Assembly (NCBI RefSeq): GCF_040939125.1
Contig: NZ_CP162495.1
Location: forward strand, 3,100,001 to 3,164,000
Reading direction: 5' to 3'
Source of the DNA: Clostridium sp. BJN0013
Lineage (GTDB): Bacteria; Bacillota; Clostridia; Clostridiales; Clostridiaceae
Length of the DNA stretch: 64,000 nt
The translations under genes and the position numbers were made by a program. Below are positions 1 through 8,324 of this stretch, in pieces. Position 1 is the first letter of the stretch, and each line of letters starts with the position of its first letter. The notes beneath the pieces were generated by a model. The model was not told the origin of the DNA, did not search any database, and saw only the letters and a program-made list of their open reading frames with translations.

Positions 1-447
1 TTCTCCTTCTATAGCCATTCTATTTAAAAATGCCTTTTTGAACTCATCTACATTAAATAAATTTTCATCAGGAGCTATACTTTTAAAAGATATCATTCCC
101 TTTTTCCATTTGGCTTCATGTTTAATTATATCTAATTTTTCTGAAAGTCTGCCATAATTATTTATTTTATTCTCCCAGGACACCTTCCATTTCCCCTGAA
201 AATCCACTTTAACATTCGAAACAAAGGTTCCTTTGCCTCTTTTCGTGTATACAAAGCCTTCATCCTGTAAAAATTCATAGGCACATATTATGGTATTTCT
301 GCTTACATTAAACATAGACGCCATTTCTCTGGTTGAAGGAAGCTTTTCATCCCTTCTAAGCAGTCCTTTTAATATCATATCTTTAATATAATCTTTTACC
401 TGTATATATACAACCCTATCTTTATCTATTTTAATATTAGAGAACAT
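1..447 (-). CDS. MocR/GntR-family transcriptional regulator (partial, runs off left edge)
   Basis: Only the first 149 codons lie in the window; the gene continues past base 1. The ATG at 447 has a GAGGTG ribosome site 9 nt upstream. Residues about 8-75 form a GntR-type winged helix (KLPSTREMA, then NVSRNTII, then a wing with TKRGKGTFV). From about residue 115 the text FKSIAPDENLF resembles the start of the aminotransferase-like domain of MocR/PdxR regulators. That family couples a DNA-binding head to a PLP-binding fold and usually controls vitamin B6 or amino acid genes. The target cannot be told because the effector domain is cut off. A plain GntR regulator is the alternative. Confidence 0.75.
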   Translation of the reverse strand, partial: MFSNIKIDKDRVVYIQVKDYIKDMILKGLLRRDEKLPSTREMASMFNVSRNTIICAYEFLQDEGFVYTKRGKGTFVSNVKVDFQGKWKVSWENKINNYGRLSEKLDIIKHEAKWKKGMISFKSIAPDENLFNVDEFKKAFLNRMAIEGE

Positions 448-491
448 AATAAATTTCACCTCAAATATATTTTTACACATTTAAATAAATA

Positions 492-540
492 AATAAAGAA
501 TAATACCCGTTCAAATACTTAAAAGGTATTATTCTTTATT
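492..540 (-). terminator. Terminator between metQ and the MocR gene
   Basis: A 16-bp inverted repeat (arms 492-507 and 525-540, AATAAAGAATAATACC) lies just after the metQ stop. On the minus strand it is followed by T-rich sequence, so it should end metQ transcription. Confidence 0.7.
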
Positions 541-610
541 CTATAAAGTGATTTGAGTTAAAATTATTCATTCAGAAAAATTTCTAAATAGCATTTGAAA
601 CTAAATCTAC

Positions 611-1426
611 TTAAAATGCAGGAATTATACTCCCTTTGTAATTTTCATTTATAAATTTTCTAATTTGCTCATCATTTACAGCCTTTGCCAATGCTTTTAT
701 ATAAGGTTTATCCTTATCTTCATTTCTAACTGCAATTATATTGGCATAAGGTGAATCTTTTGATTCTATGGCAATGGCATCTTTAGTTGGATTTAAATTT
801 GCCTCCAATGCATAATTCGTATTTATAACTGCCCCATCAACATCTGCCAAAATCCTTGGAAGCTGTGGTGCATCAACCTCCTGTATATTTAAATTCTTTT
901 TATTTTCAGTTATATCCAATTTAGATATGGTATCCCCATCTTTTACTTTTATAAGTCCTTCCTTAGCCAATAATTTTAAAGCCCTGGCTCCATTTGTAGC
1001 ATCATTTGGTATGGCAATTTGTGCCCCATCTTTTAACTCACTTAAACTTTTAATTTTACTTGAGTAAAATCCCAATGGTTCAATATGCACTTTGGCAACA
1101 GAAACTAAATTTGTTTTATTCTTTTTATTAAACTCTTCCAAAAATGGCGTGTGTTGGAAAAAATTTGCATCTATTTCCCCTGACTCCAATGCCTTATTTG
1201 GAGTTACATAATCTGTGAACTCAACTATCTCAAGATCATATCCTGCTTTTTTCAGTATAGGCTTAACTTTCTCAAGTATTTCCTTGTGAGGTTGTGGAGA
1301 TGCTCCTATCTTTATAGTAGTTTTATCCTCACTTTTACTTGTACTTCCTTCATTTTTCTGTGTTCCACATCCAACTAATGCAAGAATAAATATTAATGAT
1401 AAAATAACTGTTAATACCCTTTTCAT
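611..1426 (-). CDS. metQ: Methionine ABC transporter substrate-binding lipoprotein MetQ
   Basis: A 271-residue NlpA/MetQ-family binding protein that presents methionine to a MetNI importer at the outer face of the membrane. The N-terminus is a lipoprotein signal with lipobox LVGC and lipidated Cys20. The motifs KIGASPQPHKEIL, ANFFQHTPFLEEFN and AIPNDATNGARAL are typical of the family. It starts at 1426 behind GGGAGG. A SAM riboswitch and a good promoter lie upstream, so it should be expressed when S-adenosylmethionine is low. No metN or metI lies beside it here: the gene is followed by a terminator, so the ATPase and permease must be elsewhere or were separated. Confidence 0.93.
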   Translation of the reverse strand: MKRVLTVILSLIFILALVGCGTQKNEGSTSKSEDKTTIKIGASPQPHKEILEKVKPILKKAGYDLEIVEFTDYVTPNKALESGEIDANFFQHTPFLEEFNKKNKTNLVSVAKVHIEPLGFYSSKIKSLSELKDGAQIAIPNDATNGARALKLLAKEGLIKVKDGDTISKLDITENKKNLNIQEVDAPQLPRILADVDGAVINTNYALEANLNPTKDAIAIESKDSPYANIIAVRNEDKDKPYIKALAKAVNDEQIRKFINENYKGSIIPAF

Positions 1427-1461
1427 TCTTATTCCTCCCTTATAATATTAAATTAAAAATA

Positions 1462-1486
1462 AATAAAACTCGAGGATAACCTCGAG
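1462..1486 (-). terminator. S-box expression-platform terminator of metQ
   Basis: CTCGAGG and CCTCGAG arms (1469-1475 and 1480-1486) are followed on the minus strand by TTTTATTTATTTTT. It sits between the SAM aptamer and metQ. The GAGG stretch just upstream can form the competing antiterminator. Confidence 0.85.
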
Positions 1487-1506
1487 CTAAAAACCTCAAA
1501 CTATCC

Positions 1507-1608
1507 CCTATCTTTCAGCTTACGCTGTAGGAATTAGCACCAATGTATTAAAAAAATACTGGTTGCCGGGCTTCATAAGGCCAGTCCCTCCACCACTCTT
1601 GATAAAGC
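1507..1608 (-). promoter_or_regulatory. SAM (S-box) riboswitch controlling metQ
   Basis: On the minus strand the class I SAM aptamer motifs appear in order: AGAGTGGTGGAGGGACTGGC, then GAAGCCCGGCAACC, then GGTGCTAATTCC, then CTGAAAGATAGG. It lies between the metQ promoter (1638-1665) and the terminator at 1469-1486, the usual layout for SAM-dependent premature termination. Confidence 0.95.
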
Positions 1609-1637
1609 TTATATTAAATTTATAACTTACAGGATAA

Positions 1638-1665
1638 ATTATAGCACACAATAAAATAATGTCAA
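1638..1665 (-). promoter_or_regulatory. metQ promoter
   Basis: Minus-strand -35 TTGACA (1660-1665), 16-bp spacer and -10 TATAAT (1638-1643), just upstream of the S-box. The insertion sequence begins 20 bp further upstream, so the promoter itself is intact. Confidence 0.8.
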
Positions 1666-1735
1666 TATTATTTCTTTAAAAACCCAGGACAAACGCATGA
1701 AAATATATAACTACATAAGTAAGATTACGAGTTAA

Positions 1736-2872
1736 CTAAATTTCCATAATTTTACTTATATATTCATCAGGTTTACAATTGATTGAAAATCTTTTTAATT
1801 TTAAACTCATCTTTTTTCCCATATCCAATAATTTTAATATAGATAATGCCCATTTTCTTATTATATTCATATTTTTATTTGCTGTTTCTTCAACTGTTTT
1901 AATGCTATCCTCTTTAAATGTAACATCTAAATGCCAGTGCATTATTTCTATTCCCCAATGACCTCGTACAGCTTTTTCAAATAAGTTTATTTCAGGGGCC
2001 AAACTACTTATATAATAACGTATTTCTTTACTTTCTTTATCTTTCTTCTTTATAGTTTTTTCTACAATTCCTATACTTTTAAGATTCTTCCATTTTTCCC
2101 TATTAGTTAGCCACTTAATGTCCTTTGTTTGATAATATTCCCTTATCTCAATTTGGCCATGTGACTTTTCAACTGTTTTTTTATAATTCCCATCTTTAAT
2201 TATTTTTTCCCTAAAGTCATCATCTTCAAAATAGGTTATTAAATCATTATGCAGTATTTCTTGGTTCCCTTTTACTGCTAACACGTAGTCAGCTTTTTTC
2301 TTTATTATTTTCTCAGCAATTTTAGTTTGTGTTCCCATTGCATCTATTGTTACTACATATCCTTTTATTTGTAATCTATCTAACAATTCAGGAATTGCTA
2401 AAATCTCATTTTCTTTTTCTTTCACTGCACTTTGTCCAAAACAAACTCCTTCTTCATCACACCAGGCTGACACTATGTGTAGTGGTTTTTTACCTTCAGT
2501 CTTACTTCCTCTCATAGTTTTTCCATCTATGTTAAGTATTTTTTTTATACTTTCACCATCATTTTTAGATATATATTCATTCCAAGTAGATTGAATCTGT
2601 TGAATTAAATTAGGTTCTATCATTCCCATCACTCTTTGGAAAGTATCATGTGATGGAACGCCATTTTCTAATTTAAAATACCTTTTTAAAAGTGTTTCAT
2701 GTAATTTACAAAATACCTCTATTTCAGTCCACTCATTTCCATTTCCTAAAGATGCAATCAAAACCATTCCCACAATTTCATTTATTGGATATCTTACTTT
2801 ATTAAATTGTCTTGGATCATCTATATTTTTCAGTGACTCAAAAAAATCATACATATCATAAATATTCTTCAT
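1736..2872 (-). CDS. ISAs1-family transposase (DDE)
   Basis: A 378-residue transposase filling the insertion sequence. The catalytic acidic residues appear to be D116 (NIDGKTMRG), D177 (VTIDAMGTQ) and E309 (HWGIEIMHWHLD), followed by the DVTFKED block usual for the ISAs1/H-repeat family. The N-terminal 90 residues (DDPRQFNKVRYP, SHDTFQRV) match the DUF4372-like DNA-binding part. Length is normal and there is no internal stop, so it should be active. Its GGGAGA ribosome site lies inside an inverted repeat (2880-2921) that would hide it in transcripts entering from outside. Confidence 0.93.
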   Translation of the reverse strand: MKNIYDMYDFFESLKNIDDPRQFNKVRYPINEIVGMVLIASLGNGNEWTEIEVFCKLHETLLKRYFKLENGVPSHDTFQRVMGMIEPNLIQQIQSTWNEYISKNDGESIKKILNIDGKTMRGSKTEGKKPLHIVSAWCDEEGVCFGQSAVKEKENEILAIPELLDRLQIKGYVVTIDAMGTQTKIAEKIIKKKADYVLAVKGNQEILHNDLITYFEDDDFREKIIKDGNYKKTVEKSHGQIEIREYYQTKDIKWLTNREKWKNLKSIGIVEKTIKKKDKESKEIRYYISSLAPEINLFEKAVRGHWGIEIMHWHLDVTFKEDSIKTVEETANKNMNIIRKWALSILKLLDMGKKMSLKLKRFSINCKPDEYISKIMEI

Positions 2873-2879
2873 AAATTTA

Positions 2880-2921
2880 AAATCTCCCTTTTTATGATTT
2901 TATCAAAAAAAGTGGAGATTT
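2880..2921 (-). promoter_or_regulatory. Hairpin masking the transposase ribosome site
   Basis: Minus-strand arms AAATCTCC and GGAGATTT, extended by T and A runs, pair across a short loop. The right arm contains the GGGAGA Shine-Dalgarno of the transposase. Only transcripts starting outside the element would carry both arms. Confidence 0.6.
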
Positions 2922-2987
2922 TAAATAAAATTTATTTCATGCGTTTGTCCTGCATTTTTTTAAATATATTTTATCTTAAATAAAAAC

Positions 2988-3025
2988 TGCACTTATATTA
3001 AACAATATCATTTAATATAAGTGCA
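2988..3025 (-). terminator. Terminator of the TIM-barrel gene
   Basis: A 15-bp perfect stem (TGCACTTATATTAAA, 2988-3002 and 3011-3025) just after the stop at 3030. On the minus strand TTTTTATTT follows. Confidence 0.8.
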
Positions 3026-3029
3026 AATT

Positions 3030-3719
3030 TTAATAAGCATTTCTATACCTTTCCATACTTTCCTTAAATAATTCTGCAGTGGAAGGTGGAGTATAGGAAA
3101 TAGCATTGGCACCTGCTTGTATTGTTTCTCTAATACTCTCATCTGTTTTGCCTCCTGTAGCTATTATAGGAAATTCTTTATAATTTTCTCTTATTTTCTT
3201 AACCAACTTAGCACTATTTTTACCGCCAGATACATTTAATATGGAAGCTCCTGATTTTATTCTCATCTCAATATCATCCCGCTCGGATACTACTGTAACT
3301 ACAATAGGAATATCAATAGAGTCTCTAACTGCCCTTATAACCTCATTAGATGTAGGACTATTGACCACTACTCCCATAGCCCCTGTAAATTCAGCATTCA
3401 ATGCTAAATTTACAACCCTTTTTCCCATAGTAAGTCCTCCCCCTACACCACAAAATATTGGCACATCAGAGGCTGCAACTAAGGCTTCACTTATAACTAT
3501 CTGCGGAGTAAAAGGATAAACTGCTAAAATTGCATCTGCATTTATATTTTTTATAACTGCTATGTCTGTAGTAAATGCAAGAGATTTTATTCTCTTACCA
3601 AAAATATTTATTCCACTGGCTTCTCTAATTACAAGCGGCAGATTTATCATGTGATCTCTAAGTGTCCCTCTTATTTCCGGTACATATTTTACACTTTTTT
3701 GATTAGCTCCTTGGCTCAT
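3030..3719 (-). CDS. TIM-barrel protein of unknown function next to metH
   Basis: A 229-residue protein. The alternating beta/alpha pattern, the GVGGGLTMG loop and a C-terminal phosphate-binding pattern (IIATGGKTDESI, then ANAISYTPPS) indicate a ribulose-phosphate-binding type TIM barrel. I do not recognise a catalytic signature for a named enzyme; clostridial homologues tend to carry vague names such as 'hydrolase'. It starts at ATG 3719 behind GGAGAG. It lies 116 bp downstream of metH on the same strand and ends in a strong terminator, so it may share the metH transcript. The function is unknown; a role in methionine or one-carbon metabolism is only suggested by position. Confidence 0.6.
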   Translation of the reverse strand: MSQGANQKSVKYVPEIRGTLRDHMINLPLVIREASGINIFGKRIKSLAFTTDIAVIKNINADAILAVYPFTPQIVISEALVAASDVPIFCGVGGGLTMGKRVVNLALNAEFTGAMGVVVNSPTSNEVIRAVRDSIDIPIVVTVVSERDDIEMRIKSGASILNVSGGKNSAKLVKKIRENYKEFPIIATGGKTDESIRETIQAGANAISYTPPSTAELFKESMERYRNAY

Positions 3720-3835
3720 TTATTATCTCTCCAAATCAGTTTCTATATGATTTTACTTTCATAACTATTTTATATTAATTTAAAAAAATATTCTATAAAA
3801 AAATTTAATTCAATATAACTTTCACCCTATAAATT

Positions 3836-6250
3836 TTAAATTAAAAATACTTCTTCAGCTATTTTAACAGCTTCTCTAGCATCTTTAGCATAATAATCTG
3901 CTCCTATCATATCTGCATAATTTTGATTCAATACCGCTCCTCCTACTACAATCTTACAACTGAGGTTATTTTCTTTTATAGCTTCTATAGTTTTTTTCAT
4001 ACTAGCTACAGTCGTTGTCATGAGTGCACTTAATCCAACTAGTTTTATATTATTATCTCTTATAGTATTTACTATTTTATCAATCTCAACATCTCTCCCT
4101 AAATCTATAACTTCAAAGCCATAATTTTCAAGTAACACTTTAACTATATTCTTCCCTATATCATGTATATCCCCTTTTACTGTAGCCAACACAATTGTAC
4201 CTTTTTCTAAATTTTTCTGTCCGTTACTTAACATATTCTCTTTTATTATTTCAAAAGATTTTTTTACAGTTTCTGCTGACTGTATAAGTTGAGGCAAAAA
4301 TATATCCTGCAGTTCATACTGTTTCCCAACTTCATCTAATGCAGGAATTATATAAGAATTTACTATTTCTAAGGCTTTCTTATTTTTTAAAAGTTCAATT
4401 GTCATAGCTTCCGCTTCATCTTCAATCCCATCAATAATCAATTGTTTAAGATCCTTTAAATCTTTATTGTCACTATTGTCACTTTTAAGTGAACTATTCT
4501 CTTCTTTTTTTAGCTTTTCACCTTTAGATTTATTTCCATATTTAACTACATACTCTTTTCCTTCCTTATCTATATTGGTAAGCACTTGAAAAGCAGCTAT
4601 AATCTCTTTCATAGACTCATCTGAGGGATTCATTATGGGCAGATCCAATCCTGCCTGCAGTGCCATGGTAAGAAAAGTTCTATTTAATATACTTCTATTT
4701 GGAAGTCCAAAGGATATGTTACTTACTCCCAAAACAGTTTTTACTCCAAATTTTTCTTTTACCATCTTTATAGCTTTTATTGTCTCCAATACTTCTTTTT
4801 GTTGGGCAGATACAGTTAAAGTTAGACAATCTACTATTATATCCTTTTTATTAATACCATAAGTACCGGCAGTCTCAATTATTTTTCCTGTAATTTTTAC
4901 TCTTCCATCTGCAGTGTGAGGTATTCCCTTTTCATCTATGGTAAGTGCTATAACACATCCTCCATATTTTTTTACTATGGGAAATACTTCTTTCATAGAT
5001 TTTTTACTTCCATTTACAGAATTTATCACGGGTTTTCCATTATACATTCTTATTCCAGTTTCTAGAACTTCAGGATCAGGACTATCTATACTAAGCGGCA
5101 ATTGAACTACTTTCTGTACTGCTCTAATTGCCTTTTTCATAATCTCAACCTCATTAATTTCAGGAAGTCCCACATTTACCCCAAGTATATTTGCCCCTTC
5201 TTCTTTCTGTAAAATAGCTTCCTTTTGTATATAATTGGTATTTCCTTCCTTTAATTCCCTTTTATAAATACTTCTTCCTGTGGGATTGATTCTCTCTCCA
5301 ATAATTTTTATTTTTTCACCTATTACAACTGTATCTGTAGCAGAGCATACTGCTGTATAATTTTTTTCTGCTATATTTAAAGGTACTAACCCTTCTAAAA
5401 TTTTTCTACACATTCTTATAAATTCTGGAGTAGTACCACAACATCCACCTAAAACCCTAACCCCTTTTGTGGCCATAGTTAATACATTCTCTGCAAAACC
5501 TTCAGGGGATACATCATAAATTGTATTTTCCCCATCATACCTTGGAAGTCCTGCGTTAGGTTGTACCATAACCGGTATGGAAGAATATTTTAAAATTTCT
5601 TCCACAATCCCTTGAAGCTCTTTAGGTCCTAAAGAACAGTTAACTCCAAGAACATCTACCCCCAAAGCTTCCAACACAAATACCATAGTTTTAGCATCCG
5701 TACCCATAAGAGTTCTGCCATCCTCTTGAAATGTCATTGTACAAAATATAGGAAGACTACTATTTTCTTTTGCTGCAAGGATAGCTGCTTTTGCTTCATA
5801 TAAATCAGTCATAGTTTCTATTAAAACTACATCTGCACCAAATTTTTCGCCTATAATGATTTGATTTTTAAATAATTTATATGCACTTTCAAAACTTAAA
5901 TTCCCTGTAGGCTCCATAATTTTTCCAATAGGTCCTATATCAAGAGCCACTAATTTATCTCCTGCTTCCTTTTTCGCAAGTTTTACTCCCGCAGAAATCA
6001 CATTCTCTATAGTATAATCAGAATACTCATATTTCAGTTCATTAGCTCCAAAAGTATTAGTTGTTATGATGTCTGCTCCTGCATCTAAGTACTTTCTATG
6101 TATTTCCCTTATTATTTCAGGATTTGTAATGTTAAGTATCTCCGGTAATTCTCCCAATTTAAGTCCTGATTTTTGAAGCATTGTTCCCATAGCTCCATCA
6201 AAAAAAATAAATCTATTATTGAATTTATTTACTAAATTTTTAAAATTCAT
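3836..6250 (-). CDS. metH: Cobalamin-dependent methionine synthase (short form)
   Basis: An 804-residue enzyme that moves a methyl group from methyltetrahydrofolate through cobalamin to homocysteine. Residues 1-290 are the homocysteine domain with zinc ligands C205 (GVNCSLGP), C270 and C271 (GGCCGTTPE). The pterin domain begins near 317 (IIGERINPTGR). A helical cap and the cobalamin domain follow, with D694 and axial His696 in DIHDIGKNI. The C-terminal reactivation domain of the Escherichia coli enzyme is missing, as is usual in anaerobes, so reactivation must use a separate protein. It starts at ATG 6250 behind GAGGAG. A consensus promoter lies at 6371-6399 and there is no S-box in its leader. 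Confidence 0.95.
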   Translation of the reverse strand: MNFKNLVNKFNNRFIFFDGAMGTMLQKSGLKLGELPEILNITNPEIIREIHRKYLDAGADIITTNTFGANELKYEYSDYTIENVISAGVKLAKKEAGDKLVALDIGPIGKIMEPTGNLSFESAYKLFKNQIIIGEKFGADVVLIETMTDLYEAKAAILAAKENSSLPIFCTMTFQEDGRTLMGTDAKTMVFVLEALGVDVLGVNCSLGPKELQGIVEEILKYSSIPVMVQPNAGLPRYDGENTIYDVSPEGFAENVLTMATKGVRVLGGCCGTTPEFIRMCRKILEGLVPLNIAEKNYTAVCSATDTVVIGEKIKIIGERINPTGRSIYKRELKEGNTNYIQKEAILQKEEGANILGVNVGLPEINEVEIMKKAIRAVQKVVQLPLSIDSPDPEVLETGIRMYNGKPVINSVNGSKKSMKEVFPIVKKYGGCVIALTIDEKGIPHTADGRVKITGKIIETAGTYGINKKDIIVDCLTLTVSAQQKEVLETIKAIKMVKEKFGVKTVLGVSNISFGLPNRSILNRTFLTMALQAGLDLPIMNPSDESMKEIIAAFQVLTNIDKEGKEYVVKYGNKSKGEKLKKEENSSLKSDNSDNKDLKDLKQLIIDGIEDEAEAMTIELLKNKKALEIVNSYIIPALDEVGKQYELQDIFLPQLIQSAETVKKSFEIIKENMLSNGQKNLEKGTIVLATVKGDIHDIGKNIVKVLLENYGFEVIDLGRDVEIDKIVNTIRDNNIKLVGLSALMTTTVASMKKTIEAIKENNLSCKIVVGGAVLNQNYADMIGADYYAKDAREAVKIAEEVFLI

Positions 6251-6370
6251 TATGTCTCCTCTTTTCCCAAGTACTCTATACCTGATTAAACTATAACTTT
6301 ATATTTATACATATAATACACCAATTATTTATCTATATACATTTTAATTATGTCCTCACTCTTATTTCCC

Positions 6371-6399
6371 ATAATAAATATTTTAATATTGCTTGTCAA
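6371..6399 (-). promoter_or_regulatory. metH promoter
   Basis: Minus-strand -35 TTGACA (6394-6399), 17-bp spacer and -10 TATTAT (6371-6376), 121 bp upstream of metH. It diverges from the metY promoter 58 bp away. Confidence 0.75.
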
Positions 6400-6456
6400 C
6401 ATTTTTACAATGTTTCTACTCTTTAAAAAATAATTTAATTATTTTTTGTTTTTCTA

Positions 6457-6486
6457 TTGACAAGTATTATATATATCTGGTATTAT
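6457..6486 (+). promoter_or_regulatory. metY promoter
   Basis: Plus-strand -35 TTGACA (6457-6462), 18-bp spacer and -10 TATTAT (6481-6486), directly ahead of the S-box aptamer. Confidence 0.8.
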
Positions 6487-6507
6487 CTTTTCAATTGAAT
6501 ACGGAAC

Positions 6508-6618
6508 TTCTTATCCAGAGCGGCGGAGGGACTGGCCCTATGATGCCCGGCAACCTGAATGATTTTTTATTATTCAACGGTGCTAATTCCAGCAGGTTAA
6601 AACCTGGAAGATGAGAAG
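6508..6618 (+). promoter_or_regulatory. SAM (S-box) riboswitch controlling metY
   Basis: The aptamer reads CTTATCCAGAG, CGGCGGAGGGACTGGCCC, GATGCCCGGCAACC, GGTGCTAATTCC and ends GATGAGAAG, matching the class I SAM riboswitch in order and spacing. A terminator follows at 6629-6671 and then metY. Confidence 0.95.
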
Positions 6619-6628
6619 CATGAAGGAT

Positions 6629-6671
6629 ATCTTCTTGTAACTTATCTTACAAGAAGATTTTTTATTTTTTA
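6629..6671 (+). terminator. S-box terminator of metY
   Basis: Stem ATCTTCTTGTAA / TTACAAGAAGAT (6629-6640 and 6647-6658) followed by a run of T. It is the expression platform of the metY riboswitch. Confidence 0.9.
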
Positions 6672-6776
6672 CTTTTCTGCGGATTACCAATAAGAAGTTT
6701 CGTGCAAGATATTAAAAACTTCAAAAAAATCACAAATAAATACTGTCAAATAAAAACTATCAAGGAGGAATATATA

Positions 6777-8057
6777 ATGAGTGAAAAAAAATTATCATTT
6801 GAAACATTACAAGTACATGCAGGGCAAGTGCCAGATCCAACTACTGGTGCAAGGGCAGTTCCAATCTATCAGACTACATCCTTTGTTTTTAAAGATGCAG
6901 ATGAAGCTGCAGACTTTTTCCAATTAAAGAGACCTGGAAACGTGTATGGTAGAATAATGAACCCTACTGAAGATGTATTTGAACAAAGAATAGCAGCCCT
7001 TGAAGGAGGCTCTGCAGCTCTTGCTACATCATCAGGAATGGCGGCAATTTTATACTCCATACTTAATGTAGCAAATTCAGGAGATGATATAGTCTCAGCC
7101 AGCACACTATATGGCGGAACTTATGAATTATTTAAGGTGACTTTAAAGAAACTTGGAATCAATGTAATATTTGTAGATCCGGATGACCCTGAAAATATTA
7201 GAAAAGCTATTACTCCTAAAACTAAAGCAGTTTATGGAGAAACAATAGGCAATCCAAGAATTAATATTTTAGATATAGAGGCTGTGGCAAATATTGCCCA
7301 TGAGAATAAAATACCTCTTATTTTAGATAATACATTTGGAACACCATACCTTGTAAGACCAATAGAATACGGTGCAGATGTAGTTATTCATTCTGCAACC
7401 AAATTTATTGGAGGACATGGAGCTGCAGTTGGTGGAGTTATAGTTGACGGTGGTAAATTTGATTGGGCAGCAAGCGGCAAATTTCCTGATTTCACCACAC
7501 CTGATGAAAGTTACGGTGGACTTGTATATTCAGACTTGGGTGCTGTAGCTTTTGCCACAAAGGCAAGAGTTCAACTTTTGAGAAATACAGGTGCTACAAT
7601 TAGTCCTCAACATGCCTTCTATTTTATTTTAGGTTTAGAATCATTATCCTTGAGAGTTGAAAGGCACGTAGAGAACACACGAAAAATAGTAGAATTTTTA
7701 AATAATCATCCAAAAGTTTCCTGGGTAAATTATCCTGAACTAGAAAGTAGTCCATATAGAGAATTATCCAAAAAATATTTTCCAAAAGGAGCAGGTTCCA
7801 TATTTACCTTTGGAATAAAAGGTGGCCTTGAAGCAGGAAAGAAATTTATAAATAGCCTTAATTTATTTTCACTACTTGCAAATGTAGCAGATGCTAAATC
7901 CCTTGTGATTCATCCATCAAGTACTACCCATTCAGAACTTAATGAGGAGCAGCAAAAAACTGCTGGAGTTACTCCAGATCTCGTAAGACTTTCCATTGGA
8001 GTTGAGGGTGTTCAAGATCTTATAGATGACTTAGAACAAGCTCTTGCCCAAGTTTAA
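6777..8057 (+). CDS. metY: O-acetylhomoserine sulfhydrylase
   Basis: A 426-residue PLP enzyme of the Cys/Met-metabolism family that makes homocysteine from O-acetylhomoserine and sulfide. PLP-binding Lys209 lies in [12 protein letters not shown]. Other family blocks are [34 protein letters not shown] and [10 protein letters not shown]. The length of about 426, against about 380-400 for cystathionine lyases and synthases, favours sulfhydrylase. An in-frame ATG at 6702 lacks a ribosome site, whereas ATG 6777 follows AAGGAGGAA, so I take 6777. The gene is under the SAM riboswitch upstream and supplies the substrate for the divergent metH. Confidence 0.94.
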   Translation: MSEKKLSFETLQVHAGQVPDPTTGARAVPIYQTTSFVFKDADEAADFFQLKRPGNVYGRIMNPTEDVFEQRIAALEGGSAALATSSGMAAILYSILNVANSGDDIVSASTLYGGTYELFKVTLKKLGINVIFVDPDDPENIRKAITPKTKAVYGETIGNPRINILDIEAVANIAHENKIPLILDNTFGTPYLVRPIEYGADVVIHSATKFIGGHGAAVGGVIVDGGKFDWAASGKFPDFTTPDESYGGLVYSDLGAVAFATKARVQLLRNTGATISPQHAFYFILGLESLSLRVERHVENTRKIVEFLNNHPKVSWVNYPELESSPYRELSKKYFPKGAGSIFTFGIKGGLEAGKKFINSLNLFSLLANVADAKSLVIHPSSTTHSELNEEQQKTAGVTPDLVRLSIGVEGVQDLIDDLEQALAQV

Positions 8058-8221
8058 TATAATACACTGTGATTAATTATTTAAAACTCCTCCTACAAAT
8101 TAAATAATTAATATCCGCTTATTTAAAAAGCCATGATCTAAATGGGCGGGGCAAATTATACTAATTCTTGTAACAAAAATAGTAATTATATGTTACATCA
8201 CCTCCTAATTTATTAAATAAG

Positions 8222-8259
8222 ATAGTCCCTAGATTTTTCTATAAATATCTAGGGACTAT
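8222..8259. terminator. Bidirectional terminator between metY and acnA
   Basis: A 13-bp perfect stem (ATAGTCCCTAGAT / ATCTAGGGACTAT) between two converging genes, flanked by A and T rich sequence. Confidence 0.75.
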
Positions 8260-8324
8260 TATTGATAAAGTATTAATTATTTTTTTAAATTTCTTCATTT
8301 ACCATATGTTTCACTATAAAAATT

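Larger units (their letters stand above)
1685..2952 (-). mobile_element. ISAs1-family insertion sequence, 1268 bp
   Basis: Perfect 18-bp terminal inverted repeats (CAGGACAAACGCATGAAA) at 1685-1702 and, inverted, at 2935-2952 enclose a single transposase gene. No flanking target duplication is obvious: the 10 bases on each side differ. The element is structurally complete. It lies between the metQ promoter and the terminator of the TIM-barrel gene, so it breaks no gene. Confidence 0.92.

Noticed and set aside
6393-6614. A 73-aa plus-strand frame before metY
   Set aside because: It lies over the metY promoter and SAM riboswitch.
8150-8220. AGGAGGTG ribosome site on the minus strand between metY and acnA
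   Set aside because: It is followed at once by ATG TAA, so no peptide is encoded.
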